The position numbers and the translations under genes are program-made. A stretch of DNA of 64,000 nucleotides from contig NZ_CAJHCR010000005.1 in the NCBI RefSeq assembly GCF_904848585.1, forward strand, positions 310,001-374,000, in the 5' to 3' direction. This document shows, piece after piece, positions 17,064 to 25,722 of this stretch; within the stretch, counting starts at the first letter, position 1; each line of letters begins with the position of its first letter. Under the pieces are notes generated by a model, which searched no databases, was not told the DNA's origin, and saw nothing but the letters and a program-made list of their open reading frames with translations. Origin of the DNA: Paraburkholderia kirstenboschensis. Lineage in GTDB: Bacteria > Pseudomonadota > Gammaproteobacteria > Burkholderiales > Burkholderiaceae.

Positions 17064-18033
17064 GAGAAGCAGGGGCGAAAAGCGCGAGATAGGCCGCGGG
17101 ATCGACGGGTGCGCCATTGACCAGCACTTCGAAGTGCAGATGCGGACCGGTCGAGCGCCCGGTCGATCCGACGTCGGCGATATATTGGCGCGGCAGCACC
17201 AGATCGCCGACCTTCACGACGACGCGCGACGCGTGGCCGTAGCGCGTCATGAGTCCGTTGCCGTGATCTATTTCGACCGCGTTGCCATAGCCGGACTTTT
17301 CGCCCGCGAGCACCACGCGGCCGCCTGCCGCGGCCAGTATCGGTGTTCCGGTTCTGGCGACCAGGTCGAGGCCCGGATGAAAACTCAGCCGATGCGTGAA
17401 GGGATCGACGCGGTTGCCGAACGGCGAACCGAAATGCGCGCCGCCGGCGGGCATGCGGCCGGGAAACGCGGCATAAGCCATGGCGTGCGCGGCGGTCTGC
17501 CGTTCGAGCGCGCCCAGCGTAGCGGCGATGCAATCGATCTGTTCGCCAGTGCGTTTTGCGTCGACGCGCGCACCGAGATGCCGGATGACGCCGCTGCACC
17601 GGCGCGGCGGCAGAGAGGGGCCGCCCTCGCCTTCGCTGTCGGTTGCGTCGGCATCGCCGCTCGAAGACGGCGATGCGGTAACCGGCGCGCCCTGCGCAAC
17701 CGGCGCTGAGCGCGGTGTATTCAGACGCGCTTCGAAATCGCGCAACGCACCGACTTGCGCGCTGAGGCGCGCGATGCGCGGTTCGATTTGCGCCACCGAC
17801 GCGTTGAGCTTGCCAAGCTGGTCGATTGCATAATCGCGCTCGATGCGGTTCGCGGTTTGCATTCCGGACGTATCGCGCGCGGACCAGTGCATGCCGATCG
17901 CGATGCCCGCCAGCAATGCAAGAGCCGCGGCCGCACCGGCGGCGCCGAGCGCGCGCGTCAACGCAAAACGGCGGGTGACCAGGCCGACCGAACCGCTAGC
18001 GAGCCGAGTGCGTGCGCGAAACACGGACAACAT
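17056..18033 (-). CDS. M23 family metallopeptidase (peptidoglycan hydrolase)
   Basis: A 325-residue membrane-anchored endopeptidase. It has an N-terminal transmembrane helix (AAGAAAALALLAGIAIGMHW), a coiled-coil stalk (IDQLGKLNASVAQIEPRIARL), a Ser/Asp-rich linker and a C-terminal LytM/M23 domain. Zinc ligands are seen in HPGLDLVA and PHLHFEV, with HGNGLMTRYGHAS between. It is the first gene of the bactofilin operon. M23 peptidases co-encoded with bactofilins (for example in Helicobacter and Myxococcus-type systems) cut cross-links to set cell shape. Confidence 0.93.
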   Translation of the reverse strand: MLSVFRARTRLASGSVGLVTRRFALTRALGAAGAAAALALLAGIAIGMHWSARDTSGMQTANRIERDYAIDQLGKLNASVAQIEPRIARLSAQVGALRDFEARLNTPRSAPVAQGAPVTASPSSSGDADATDSEGEGGPSLPPRRCSGVIRHLGARVDAKRTGEQIDCIAATLGALERQTAAHAMAYAAFPGRMPAGGAHFGSPFGNRVDPFTHRLSFHPGLDLVARTGTPILAAAGGRVVLAGEKSGYGNAVEIDHGNGLMTRYGHASRVVVKVGDLVLPRQYIADVGSTGRSTGPHLHFEVLVNGAPVDPAAYLALFAPASHG

Positions 18034-18245
18034 CAGCGCGTCCCCAGCCGCAAAATGCGCGCATGGCGCCGCACAGCGCGCGCTAGCGTCGTATGTAAAG
18101 CGGACATGAAACGGACGAACTCAACTGACTGCATTCGGCATCGACCGGGCAGATGCCGGCGGCGGTAATCGATAGAGGGCGCCGATTATCGCCTCGCCGC
18201 CGCAAGAAGCATCTCAAATACGCTGTCCGCGGCGGCCCGCTTTCC
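18034..18245. other. Intergenic region upstream of the M23 peptidase
   Basis: About 210 bp between the DapA-like gene's end and the peptidase start, with both genes on the minus strand. It presumably carries the bactofilin operon promoter. No terminator with a T-tract was seen for the minus-strand exit from this side. Confidence 0.35.
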
Positions 18246-19145
18246 TCAGGCCCGTTCCAATGCGGCGAGGCGCTCCACCAACTTTTCGCTCGCGCGCGTC
18301 ATCGGCAGGCGAAGTTCGTCGCGTATCAGGCCTTGCGAAGCGAGCAACGCTTTGACCGGCGCGGGATTCGGTTCCGCGAACAGCGCGTGGATCAGCGGCG
18401 CGAGCGTGTGGAAAATGCGCCGCGCCTCCTCCAGCGCGCCGGCCGCGAGCGCTCGATACAGCGCGACGAACCGTTCAGGCCGCACATGCGCGGACGCGGC
18501 AATCGCTCCACTGCCGCCCAGGCACAGCGTGTTGAACATCTGCACGTCTTCGCCTGCAAGCACTTGCAAGCGACCGTCGCGAATCAGCGCGTGAGTGGTG
18601 TCGAGCGAGCCTGCGCAATCTTTCACCGCCTGGATTCGCGGATGCGCGGCAAGCGTCATTAGCGTGTCCAGTTCGAGCCGCACACCGGTTCGATACGGAA
18701 TGTCGTAGAGCACGATTGGCTTTTCGCTCGCATCGGCAAGCGCCGTGAAGTGGCTGACGATGCCGGCCTGCGACGGCCTGATGTAATAAGGCGCGGCCAT
18801 CAGCAAGCCAGCGACAGGCAGCGAATTCAGTTGCGCGATGCGCTCGCGCATGCTCTGCGTGTTATTGCCGGATACGCCGACGACCACGGGCAATGCTGGC
18901 CTGGCATCGGTGCTTGCGTCGGCACCCGCGCGGCCCGCTTGCGCCGCGTCGAGGATCGTTGCGAGCACGGCGTCCTGCTCGGCGGCGTCGAGCGCGGCCG
19001 GCTCTCCGGTCGTGCCTAACGCGACAATCCCGGCTATGCCGGCGTCGGCATAGCGGCGCACGAGCGCGCGCAGCGCGGCGTGATCGACCGCGCCGTCGGC
19101 GAAAGGCGTGATGAGCGGAACCCAGATACCCGAAAAAATGGACAT
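18246..19145 (-). CDS. Dihydrodipicolinate synthase family protein (DapA-like)
   Basis: A 299-residue class I aldolase of the DapA/NAL superfamily. Visible are the GTTGE carboxylate-binding motif, the tyrosine in LYDIPYRTG and the Schiff-base lysine in QAVKDCAG, so the fold is catalytically complete. It is isolated from lysine-biosynthesis genes and diverges from an aspartate carbamoyltransferase paralogue. It may be the true DapA or a paralogue acting on a keto-acid such as a deoxygluconate-type substrate; sequence alone does not decide. Confidence 0.85.
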   Translation of the reverse strand: MSIFSGIWVPLITPFADGAVDHAALRALVRRYADAGIAGIVALGTTGEPAALDAAEQDAVLATILDAAQAGRAGADASTDARPALPVVVGVSGNNTQSMRERIAQLNSLPVAGLLMAAPYYIRPSQAGIVSHFTALADASEKPIVLYDIPYRTGVRLELDTLMTLAAHPRIQAVKDCAGSLDTTHALIRDGRLQVLAGEDVQMFNTLCLGGSGAIAASAHVRPERFVALYRALAAGALEEARRIFHTLAPLIHALFAEPNPAPVKALLASQGLIRDELRLPMTRASEKLVERLAALERA

Positions 19146-19491
19146 GTCTTTCCTCTTACGTCGATGAGCGACCGTATCGATTCCGGCAGCGTGCGAAGGA
19201 GAAAGACAGGAAGGACCGCCGAAGCGCTTGATCCGCCGTTCCGTCGCATCTGACGGAACAGCGTGCTCCGGTCAGATGAGCGGCTGTTTTTTGGCTTTGG
19301 CGCTGAACTCACGGCTCAATTGCTCGCCGTTGCGCGCAGCAACGAGCGAACGGCGCGTGCGTGCATTCGCAACGCTTGCGAAAGCAGACCGGGTCGCGGT
19401 CGACGAGCAGAGTCGGAGTGTTTGGCGAAGGCGCATGAAGCGCAGTGTAACCGCGCCCGCCGCGGATTGGCAAAGCGCATCCCAAAATGGC
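19146..19491. other. Intergenic region, DapA-like / aspartate carbamoyltransferase
   Basis: About 350 bp with no recognised gene between divergent genes. Short frames on both strands lack family features. The right edge passes into the promoter described separately. Confidence 0.4.
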
Positions 19492-19534
19492 TTGACTTCT
19501 ACGATAGGCGAACTAATATACGCACCGCGTATAT
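19492..19534 (+). promoter_or_regulatory. Promoter and perfect inverted repeat upstream of the aspartate carbamoyltransferase
   Basis: TTGACT (19492-19497) and TAATAT (19514-19519) are 16 bp apart. A perfect inverted repeat, ATATACGC-ACC-GCGTATAT (19516-19534), overlaps the -10 element and the expected start site, about 31 bp before the ATG. A dimeric DNA-binding protein at this position would block RNA polymerase. Confidence 0.7.
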
Positions 19535-19565
19535 CCGGCGCAGACATTTTCCAACAGGTGCCTTC

Positions 19566-20858
19566 ATGAGCGTCCCGCAACAAGCCTTCCTTCGCGACGC
19601 CATGCGCCGCCTGAACATGACCCGCGAGACCTTCGCGGGCCGCATCGGCGTGTCGCGCCGGGCGCTGGATACGTGGCTGTTGCCCGACGACTCGCAGGAA
19701 TCGCGGGCCATGCCGGAGATTGTCGAGCGCTTCGTGTCGGAAATCGTGGTGCACGGCGAGCCCGGCGAGAAATATACGCAAAGCGTAGATTCGCAGTCGC
19801 TCGCGAGCCAGATGCTGTGGGAAGGCAAGCCACAGTTGCTGTCGGTCGACCAGTTCTCGCGCGACTCGGTGGAGGCTTTGTTTCGCGTCGCGGACATCAT
19901 GCAGCCCATCGCACGGCGCCGCAAAATCTCGCGCGTTCTCGAAGGCGCGGTGCTCGGCAATCTCTTCTTCGAAGCAAGTACGCGGACTCGCGTGAGCTTC
20001 GGCGCGGCGTTCTGCCGGCTTGGCGGTTCCGTGTGCGATACCACCGGCTTCACGTTTTCTTCGATGGCGAAGGGCGAGTCGATCTACGACACGAGCCGCG
20101 TGATGAGCGGCTACGTCGACGCACTCGTGATCCGTCATCCCGAGCAAGGCTCGGTGGCCGAATTCGCGCGCGCGACCAATGTGCCTGTGATCAACGGCGG
20201 CGACGGCCCCGGCGAACATCCGAGCCAGGCGCTGCTCGATCTGTACACCATTCAGCGCGAGTTCTCGCGGCTCGGCAAGATTGTCGATGGGGCGCATATC
20301 GCGCTCGTCGGCGATCTGAAATACGGTCGAACCGTGCATTCGCTGGTCAAACTGCTGGCACTATATCGCGGCATCAAGTTCACGCTGATTTCGCCGCCCA
20401 TGCTCGAAATGCCGGGCTATATCATCGAGCAGATTTCGCGCAACGGGCATGTGATCGAACAGACTCACGACCTGCCGACCGGACTGCGCGGCGCCGACGT
20501 GGTGTACGCCACGCGCATCCAGAAAGAGCGCTTCACCGACGAATCGTTCGAAGGCTACACACCTGACTTCCAGATCAATCAGGCGTTAGTAGACAGCGTG
20601 TGTGGCAGCGATACGCTCATCATGCACCCGCTGCCGCGCGACAGCCGGCCGGGCGCGAACGATCTGAGCGTCGACCTCAATCACGACTCGCGGCTCGCCA
20701 TTTTCCGGCAAACCGATAACGGCATTCCAGTGCGGATGGCGATCTTCGCGGTGCTGCTCGGCGTCGAAAAGCTGGTTCAGCATTCCATGCGCGACGCTGC
20801 CTGGCGTCCGCCCGCATACCTCGGCCCCGACGACGCGGTGTTTCACGGCATCGACTGA
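19566..20858 (+). CDS. Aspartate carbamoyltransferase paralogue with N-terminal helix-turn-helix-like extension
   Basis: A 430-residue protein. Residues from about 85 onward form a complete ATCase catalytic chain, with carbamoyl-phosphate loop FFEASTRTRVSF, GDGPGEHPSQALLDLYT, VGDLKYGRTVHSL and HPLPRDSR. The first about 60 residues are extra relative to ordinary PyrB. They resemble an XRE-type helix-turn-helix: RRLNMTRETFAGRIGVSRRA, then LDTWLLP. The ATG at 19566 includes this segment. It is not beside pyr genes. DNA binding by the extension is an inference from the pattern. Confidence 0.88.
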   Translation: MSVPQQAFLRDAMRRLNMTRETFAGRIGVSRRALDTWLLPDDSQESRAMPEIVERFVSEIVVHGEPGEKYTQSVDSQSLASQMLWEGKPQLLSVDQFSRDSVEALFRVADIMQPIARRRKISRVLEGAVLGNLFFEASTRTRVSFGAAFCRLGGSVCDTTGFTFSSMAKGESIYDTSRVMSGYVDALVIRHPEQGSVAEFARATNVPVINGGDGPGEHPSQALLDLYTIQREFSRLGKIVDGAHIALVGDLKYGRTVHSLVKLLALYRGIKFTLISPPMLEMPGYIIEQISRNGHVIEQTHDLPTGLRGADVVYATRIQKERFTDESFEGYTPDFQINQALVDSVCGSDTLIMHPLPRDSRPGANDLSVDLNHDSRLAIFRQTDNGIPVRMAIFAVLLGVEKLVQHSMRDAAWRPPAYLGPDDAVFHGID

Positions 20859-20941
20859 AGCAAGCCAGCAAGTTAATTCGGGTAACGAAGCAAAACCGAA
20901 GCACAACTGAAGCAAAGCAAATGCGGGCATGAAGCAGCGCG

Positions 20942-21784
20942 TCAGGCTATCGCGCTGCCACCGTTGCGCCTGAAGCTAGCTGCAAAGAACTGCACCTGGT
21001 ATTGCACCGCGTTGGCCCAGTACTTCCACGTGTGGCCGCCCGGCCGCTCCGCATAATGATGCGGCACGCCCAGTTCGATGAGCCGCGCATGCAGCATCCG
21101 GTTCGACTGCACGAGTGAATCGTTCATTCCGCAGTCGATCATGAGCGCAATATGCGCGCTCGCAAAGCTGCGCGCATGCTCGACGATAGGCTCGGCGTTC
21201 CAGAAGTCCGCATGCCCCTCGGGATCGCCGAACACCTGATCGATGCCCGGTTCATCCTCGCAACCGCGTGGATCGACCGCGCCGCTCATGCTTCCCGCCG
21301 CCCCGAATTCATCAGGCCGATCCAGCGCGATATGAAGCGCGCCGAACCCGCCCATGCTCAAGCCGGTGATCGCGCGCCCTTCTTTCGTTGCAATGGTGCG
21401 GAAATGCATGTCGATGTACGCAACGACCTCGGTGCCTACATAAGTCGTGTAACGGCTGCGCGAGTCGACCGGACTGTCGATGTACCAGCTTTCGTGGCCG
21501 CCATCGGGCATCACGAGTATCACGTGGTAGCGGTCGGCGAGTTTGCCGATGGGCGAATTCGCGGTCCAGTCGGTATAGTCGCCGCCCGAGCCGTGCAGCA
21601 GATAGACGACCGGAAAACGATCAGCCGCGTTGCCGCGCGCATAGCGGTCGGGCAGCACGACTGTCGCTTCCAGAGACTTGTGCATGGCCGCGCTCGGAAT
21701 GGTCACGACACGGGACTGGAAGGCCCATGCGGGAGCGGCGACAAGCATCATCGCGATCAGCCAGCAAAGACGTGCCTTACTCAT
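20942..21784 (-). CDS. Secreted esterase (esterase D / tributyrin esterase-like)
   Basis: A 280-residue alpha/beta hydrolase with a Sec signal (LCWLIAMMLVAAPAWA). The nucleophile elbow is GLSMGGFG, preceded by the oxyanion-type YLLHGSGGDYTDW. The catalytic His is likely in GGHTWKYW and the Asp in MIDCGMNDS. The ATG at 21784 is placed at the signal peptide; the frame remains open further upstream without signal-like sequence. Predicted to act in the periplasm or outside the cell on acyl esters. It is monocistronic. Confidence 0.88.
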   Translation of the reverse strand: MSKARLCWLIAMMLVAAPAWAFQSRVVTIPSAAMHKSLEATVVLPDRYARGNAADRFPVVYLLHGSGGDYTDWTANSPIGKLADRYHVILVMPDGGHESWYIDSPVDSRSRYTTYVGTEVVAYIDMHFRTIATKEGRAITGLSMGGFGALHIALDRPDEFGAAGSMSGAVDPRGCEDEPGIDQVFGDPEGHADFWNAEPIVEHARSFASAHIALMIDCGMNDSLVQSNRMLHARLIELGVPHHYAERPGGHTWKYWANAVQYQVQFFAASFRRNGGSAIA

Positions 21785-21969
21785 GTTGTCGCTCTCCCTT
21801 TCTACGTGTCCGGGAACCCAGCGGGCATACCAACGGCGTAGGCCATACGGGGCGGCAATATCCAGCGACGACTCTAGCAACGGCGACTTACAGCCAAATT
21901 TCAGCAAACCCTACGATTCGTCTCACGCGATGCGCGGCGCATGCTTCCGGACATGCGTGCGCCATGCAA

Positions 21970-22746
21970 CTATTTGACGTGGACACCCAGGCCCGCGCGG
22001 CCGGGTGCGATGTCGTCCTTTAACGTAAGTTCGGGAATCCGATAATCGCCGCCGTTCTGCGCGCGGAAAGGTATGGGCGCCGTGTTCCAGAGATTGTCGA
22101 GACGCTCGCCGAGCGCGTTGCGCACATCGGCATATTTCTCTTCGTCGATGCGGCTCGTGCGATACACCACGAACGGCGGCAGTACATCGAAACCGGGGTA
22201 ATAGAGTATGCCGTGCTGGATCGGGAACAACACGTCGTCGATCGGACCGTTGATGCCGCGCGGACTATAGTGCGATTCCCATCCGCCCGTCGTGACCACC
22301 AGCATGGCGCGTTTTCCGGCGAATGTGCCCTCGCCGTAGCGGTCGCCCCAGCGTGCGTCCGAGTGTTCGCCCACGCCGTATGCAAAGCCGTATGCGTAGA
22401 CGCGCTCTACCCATCCCTTCATGATCGCGGGCATCGAGAACCACCACAGCGGGAATTGCAGAATGACCGCGTCCGCCCATTTGAGCTTTGCCTGCTCCGC
22501 TGCGATGTCCGCACTTTGCAGTCCGTTTTCGAACGCATATTTCGACGCGCGTGAAGGATCGAAGCGATCGCCGGTTGCAGGAGCGAGGCTATCGCCTGCA
22601 TCGAGCGCCGCCTTCCAGTTCATCGCATACAGATCGGAAACCTGGACCGCGTGCCCCGCGTCGCGCAGGCGCTTGACGGAGAATTCCTTCAGCGATCCAT
22701 TCAACGACCGTGGTTCTGGATGAGCATAAACAATCAGAACGTTCAT
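21970..22746 (-). CDS. NAD(P)H:quinone oxidoreductase, flavodoxin-like fold
   Basis: A 258-residue NQO1/MdaB-type FMN or FAD protein. It begins MNVLIVYAHPEPRSLNGSLK, the standard phosphate-binding opening. It contains LQFPLWWFSMPAIMKGWVERV and MLVVTTGGWESHYSPRGINGP, both characteristic of the family. It reduces quinones by two electrons in the cytoplasm. It is divergent from a LysR regulator across 75 bp, which suggests control by that regulator. Confidence 0.9.
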   Translation of the reverse strand: MNVLIVYAHPEPRSLNGSLKEFSVKRLRDAGHAVQVSDLYAMNWKAALDAGDSLAPATGDRFDPSRASKYAFENGLQSADIAAEQAKLKWADAVILQFPLWWFSMPAIMKGWVERVYAYGFAYGVGEHSDARWGDRYGEGTFAGKRAMLVVTTGGWESHYSPRGINGPIDDVLFPIQHGILYYPGFDVLPPFVVYRTSRIDEEKYADVRNALGERLDNLWNTAPIPFRAQNGGDYRIPELTLKDDIAPGRAGLGVHVK

Positions 22747-22821
22747 TTGCGGTTGCCTCTTTCATGTCTGGAAGAACACACGATAGGCGCCGCCACGGTA
22801 TATTGGAAATGAATTACTGAC

Positions 22822-23730
22822 ATGGCAGGTATTACCGTGAATAATCTCCGCAAGCTGGATCTGAACCTCCTCGTCACGCTCGACGTTTTGCTGGCTGAGC
22901 TGAACGTGACGCGCGCGGCTGAGCGGCTCAATTTCTCGCAGCCTTCCGTGAGCGTGCATCTGGCCAAGCTTCGCGACCTGCTGGGCGACCCGCTGCTGCT
23001 GCCCGGCCCGCGCGGCATGCGCGCGACGGCCCGCGCCGAGGCGCTGCGCGAGCCGTTGCGGCAAGCGCTTGAGGCATTAGAGCAAGCAGTGGCGCCCGCG
23101 CGTCCTTTCGACCCGGCGCAGGCCGCGCACACCTGGCGCATTGCCGCGACGGACTACGCGGAGTCGACCATCATCCTGCCGGCGTTGCCGGGCCTGCGCG
23201 CGGCGGCGCCCGGCACACGGCTCGCCATTGTCGAGGCGGCGCCGCCCCGCATCGCGAGACAGGCCGAACAGGGCGAAATCGACCTCGGCTTTCATACGAG
23301 CGAAGGAGCGCCTGCCGGCTTGCGCAGACGAGTGCTGTTTGCCGAGCGCTATGTGCTTGCCGGGCGCGCCGGTCATCCGCGTCTGAAACGGCGGCCGACA
23401 CTCGCGCAATTCTCCAAGTTCGAGCACGTGATCGTGTCGCCCGACGGCGGCGGCTTTGCCGGCGCGACCGACGAAGCGCTTGCCCAAGCCGGCCTCTCGC
23501 GCCGCGTCGTGCTCTCCGTTCCGCACTTTCTGTTCATGATCTCCGCGCTCGCCAATACCGACCTCGTGGCGATGGTGCCCGCGCGGCTGGTCCGCGACAA
23601 TGCCGCACTACGCGTGGTCGAGCCGCCCGTCGAGGTGCCGGGCTATGAAATGGCGATGCTCTGGCATGAACGTTCGCATCGGGATCCAGCGCATCAGTGG
23701 CTGCGTGCGCATATTGCCGATTCTGTTTGA
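22822..23730 (+). CDS. LysR family transcriptional regulator
   Basis: A 302-residue regulator with the N-terminal winged helix-turn-helix (LDLNLLVTLDVLLAELNVTR, then AAERLNFSQPSVSVHLAKL) and a C-terminal effector domain of the NodD/LinR-like type (HTWRIAATDYAESTIILPAL). Divergent orientation from the quinone reductase gene makes that gene its likely target, with quinones or electrophiles as possible inducers. Confidence 0.92.
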   Translation: MAGITVNNLRKLDLNLLVTLDVLLAELNVTRAAERLNFSQPSVSVHLAKLRDLLGDPLLLPGPRGMRATARAEALREPLRQALEALEQAVAPARPFDPAQAAHTWRIAATDYAESTIILPALPGLRAAAPGTRLAIVEAAPPRIARQAEQGEIDLGFHTSEGAPAGLRRRVLFAERYVLAGRAGHPRLKRRPTLAQFSKFEHVIVSPDGGGFAGATDEALAQAGLSRRVVLSVPHFLFMISALANTDLVAMVPARLVRDNAALRVVEPPVEVPGYEMAMLWHERSHRDPAHQWLRAHIADSV

Positions 23731-23743
23731 AGCGCCGTGGCGG

Positions 23744-24619
23744 TTAGCCGTTGGCGCGGCCAATTGCATCCAGTTTCGCGAGGATTTCGTCGCTTAGCTT
23801 GATCTGCGCGGCCTGCAGGTTCTCGCGCAAATGCCCGACGGACGACGTGCCCGGAATCAACAGGATGTTGGGCGCGCGCTGCAGCAGCCATGCGAGCGCC
23901 ACTTGCATCGGCGTTGCGCCAATCGTTCCCGCGATATCGGTCAGCGCAGACGACTGGATCGGCGTAAAGCCGCCCAGCGGAAAGAACGGCACATAAGCAA
24001 TGCCCTTGGCTGCCAGTTCGTCGATCAGCGCGTCGTCGGCCCGGTGCACCAGGTTGTAGTGATTCTGCACGCAGACGATCTTTGCAATGCGCTGTGCTTC
24101 GGCAATCTGCGTCGGCGTCGCGTTGCTCAGGCCGATATGGCGGATCAGTCCGCGCTGTTGAAGTTCGGCAAGCGCGGTGATCTGCTTTTCTACCGATCCT
24201 TCGCTCGGCGCGTGCACGTCGCCCATCATTCGCATGTTTACCACTTCGAGCGTGTCGAGCCCGAGGTTGCGCAGATTGTCGTGTACGCCGCGCTCGAGAT
24301 CCTCCGGCTCCTGCGCCGGCAGCCAACCGCCATCGCTGCTGCGCACCGCGCCGAGCTTGGTGACGATCACGAGATCGTCGGCATACGGATGCAGCGCCTC
24401 GCGAATTAGCTTGTTGGTGATATGCGGGCCGTAAAAATCGCTGGTGTCGATGTGATTGACGCCGCAAGCCACCGCTTCACGCAGCACGGCGATCGCGGCG
24501 TCGCGGTCTTTCGGCGGCCCGAACACGCCGGGCCCCGCGAGTTGCATGGCGCCGTAGCCCATGCGCCGCACTTGGCGCGCGCCGAGCGAAAACGTATTCG
24601 TGATATCGAGGTTTGGCAT
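23744..24619 (-). CDS. Aldo/keto reductase
   Basis: A 291-residue NADPH-dependent (beta/alpha)8 oxidoreductase. The catalytic region includes GVNHIDTSDFYGPH (Asp and Tyr), KLGA (Lys) and the His-equivalent in VVNMRMMGDV. The C-terminal IPGTSSVGHLRENLQA is the cofactor-binding signature. Near the catalytic His the sequence has MMGD where many relatives have a His motif, so activity should be checked. It is divergent from a LysR gene and convergent with the preceding one. Confidence 0.9.
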   Translation of the reverse strand: MPNLDITNTFSLGARQVRRMGYGAMQLAGPGVFGPPKDRDAAIAVLREAVACGVNHIDTSDFYGPHITNKLIREALHPYADDLVIVTKLGAVRSSDGGWLPAQEPEDLERGVHDNLRNLGLDTLEVVNMRMMGDVHAPSEGSVEKQITALAELQQRGLIRHIGLSNATPTQIAEAQRIAKIVCVQNHYNLVHRADDALIDELAAKGIAYVPFFPLGGFTPIQSSALTDIAGTIGATPMQVALAWLLQRAPNILLIPGTSSVGHLRENLQAAQIKLSDEILAKLDAIGRANG

Positions 24620-24723
24620 GGTGCTCTCCTTTCTCAGTAGGTTGAGGCGCAGTATGGCGGGGATTGCATCGTTTAATAAAGCGGGCTAACGTGCACGGGT
24701 TGTTCAATATAGTGAACAGTGAC

Positions 24724-25620
24724 ATGGAATTAAACGACCTGACCGCTTTCATCTCAGTGGCGCGCGCGGGCGGCTTTCGCGAGGCGGCGCGCACGAGCGG
24801 CGTTTCCGCGTCGAGTCTGAGCATTGCCGTGCGCCGCCTTGAAACGAAGCTCGGTCTGCGCCTGCTGAACCGTACGACCCGCAGCGTCGCGCCGACCGAA
24901 GCGGGCCTGCGTCTGCTGGAAAAGCTGACGCCGCTCTTCAGCGAAATGGAAGCGGCGCTCGACGTGCTCAACGTGTTTCGCGACCGGCCGAGCGGCACGC
25001 TCAAACTCAACGTGCCGGCGAGCGCCGCGCGCATGGGGCTGCCTGGTGTGATAGCGCCGTTTCTGAAAGCCTATCCGGACATACGGGTGGAAGTGGTTGT
25101 CGAGGACGGCTTTGTCGACGTGCTTTCCATCGGCTGCGACGCGGGCATCCGTTACGACGAGCGGCTCGAGCAGGACATGATCGCCGTGCCGATCGGCCCA
25201 CGCGTGGAACGCTTCGCGACCGCCGCCGCGCCGGAGTATCTGCAGCTCCGCGGACGCCCGCAGCATCCGCGCGACCTCCTTACGCATGCTTGCCTGCGCG
25301 TCCAGTTTGCCGGCGGCGCGACGCCGACGTGGCTGTTCGAGCACGAAGGCGAAGTGGTCCAGCTGAATCCGTCGGGACCGTTGCTCGTGCGGCCCGGCGC
25401 GGCGCTCGACCTCGTGATCAGCGCGGCGGTCGCGGGTGTGGGCGTGATTCACCTGTTCGAAGACATGCTGAGACCGCACCTGGACAGCGGCGCTTTGGAG
25501 CCGATTCTCGAACCGTGGTGGCAAAGCTTCTCAGGGCCCTTTCTCTACTATCCCGGCCACCGTCACTTGCCGGCGCCCTTACGCGCGTTCGTCGATTTTT
25601 TGAAGGATCGCAATGGTTGA
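24724..25620 (+). CDS. LysR family transcriptional regulator
   Basis: A 298-residue regulator starting MELNDLTAFISVARAGGFRE, a typical LysR opening. It has the helix-turn-helix ARTSGVSASSLSIAVRRLE and the substrate-binding domain GTLKLNVPASAARMGLP. The ATG at 24724 is chosen over a longer open frame because the family domain begins there. It diverges from the aldo/keto reductase gene, its probable target. The stop codon immediately precedes the histidine-kinase gene region. Confidence 0.91.
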   Translation: MELNDLTAFISVARAGGFREAARTSGVSASSLSIAVRRLETKLGLRLLNRTTRSVAPTEAGLRLLEKLTPLFSEMEAALDVLNVFRDRPSGTLKLNVPASAARMGLPGVIAPFLKAYPDIRVEVVVEDGFVDVLSIGCDAGIRYDERLEQDMIAVPIGPRVERFATAAAPEYLQLRGRPQHPRDLLTHACLRVQFAGGATPTWLFEHEGEVVQLNPSGPLLVRPGAALDLVISAAVAGVGVIHLFEDMLRPHLDSGALEPILEPWWQSFSGPFLYYPGHRHLPAPLRAFVDFLKDRNG

Positions 25621-25722
25621 GTGAACAGGGCCGCAAATTCGACATCGCGCGGTCGATTTGCTGTGATAATGGGCTGCCGCATCGGAGCGCACGCGCATTC
25701 TCAACACCTGATCCACCGCACC

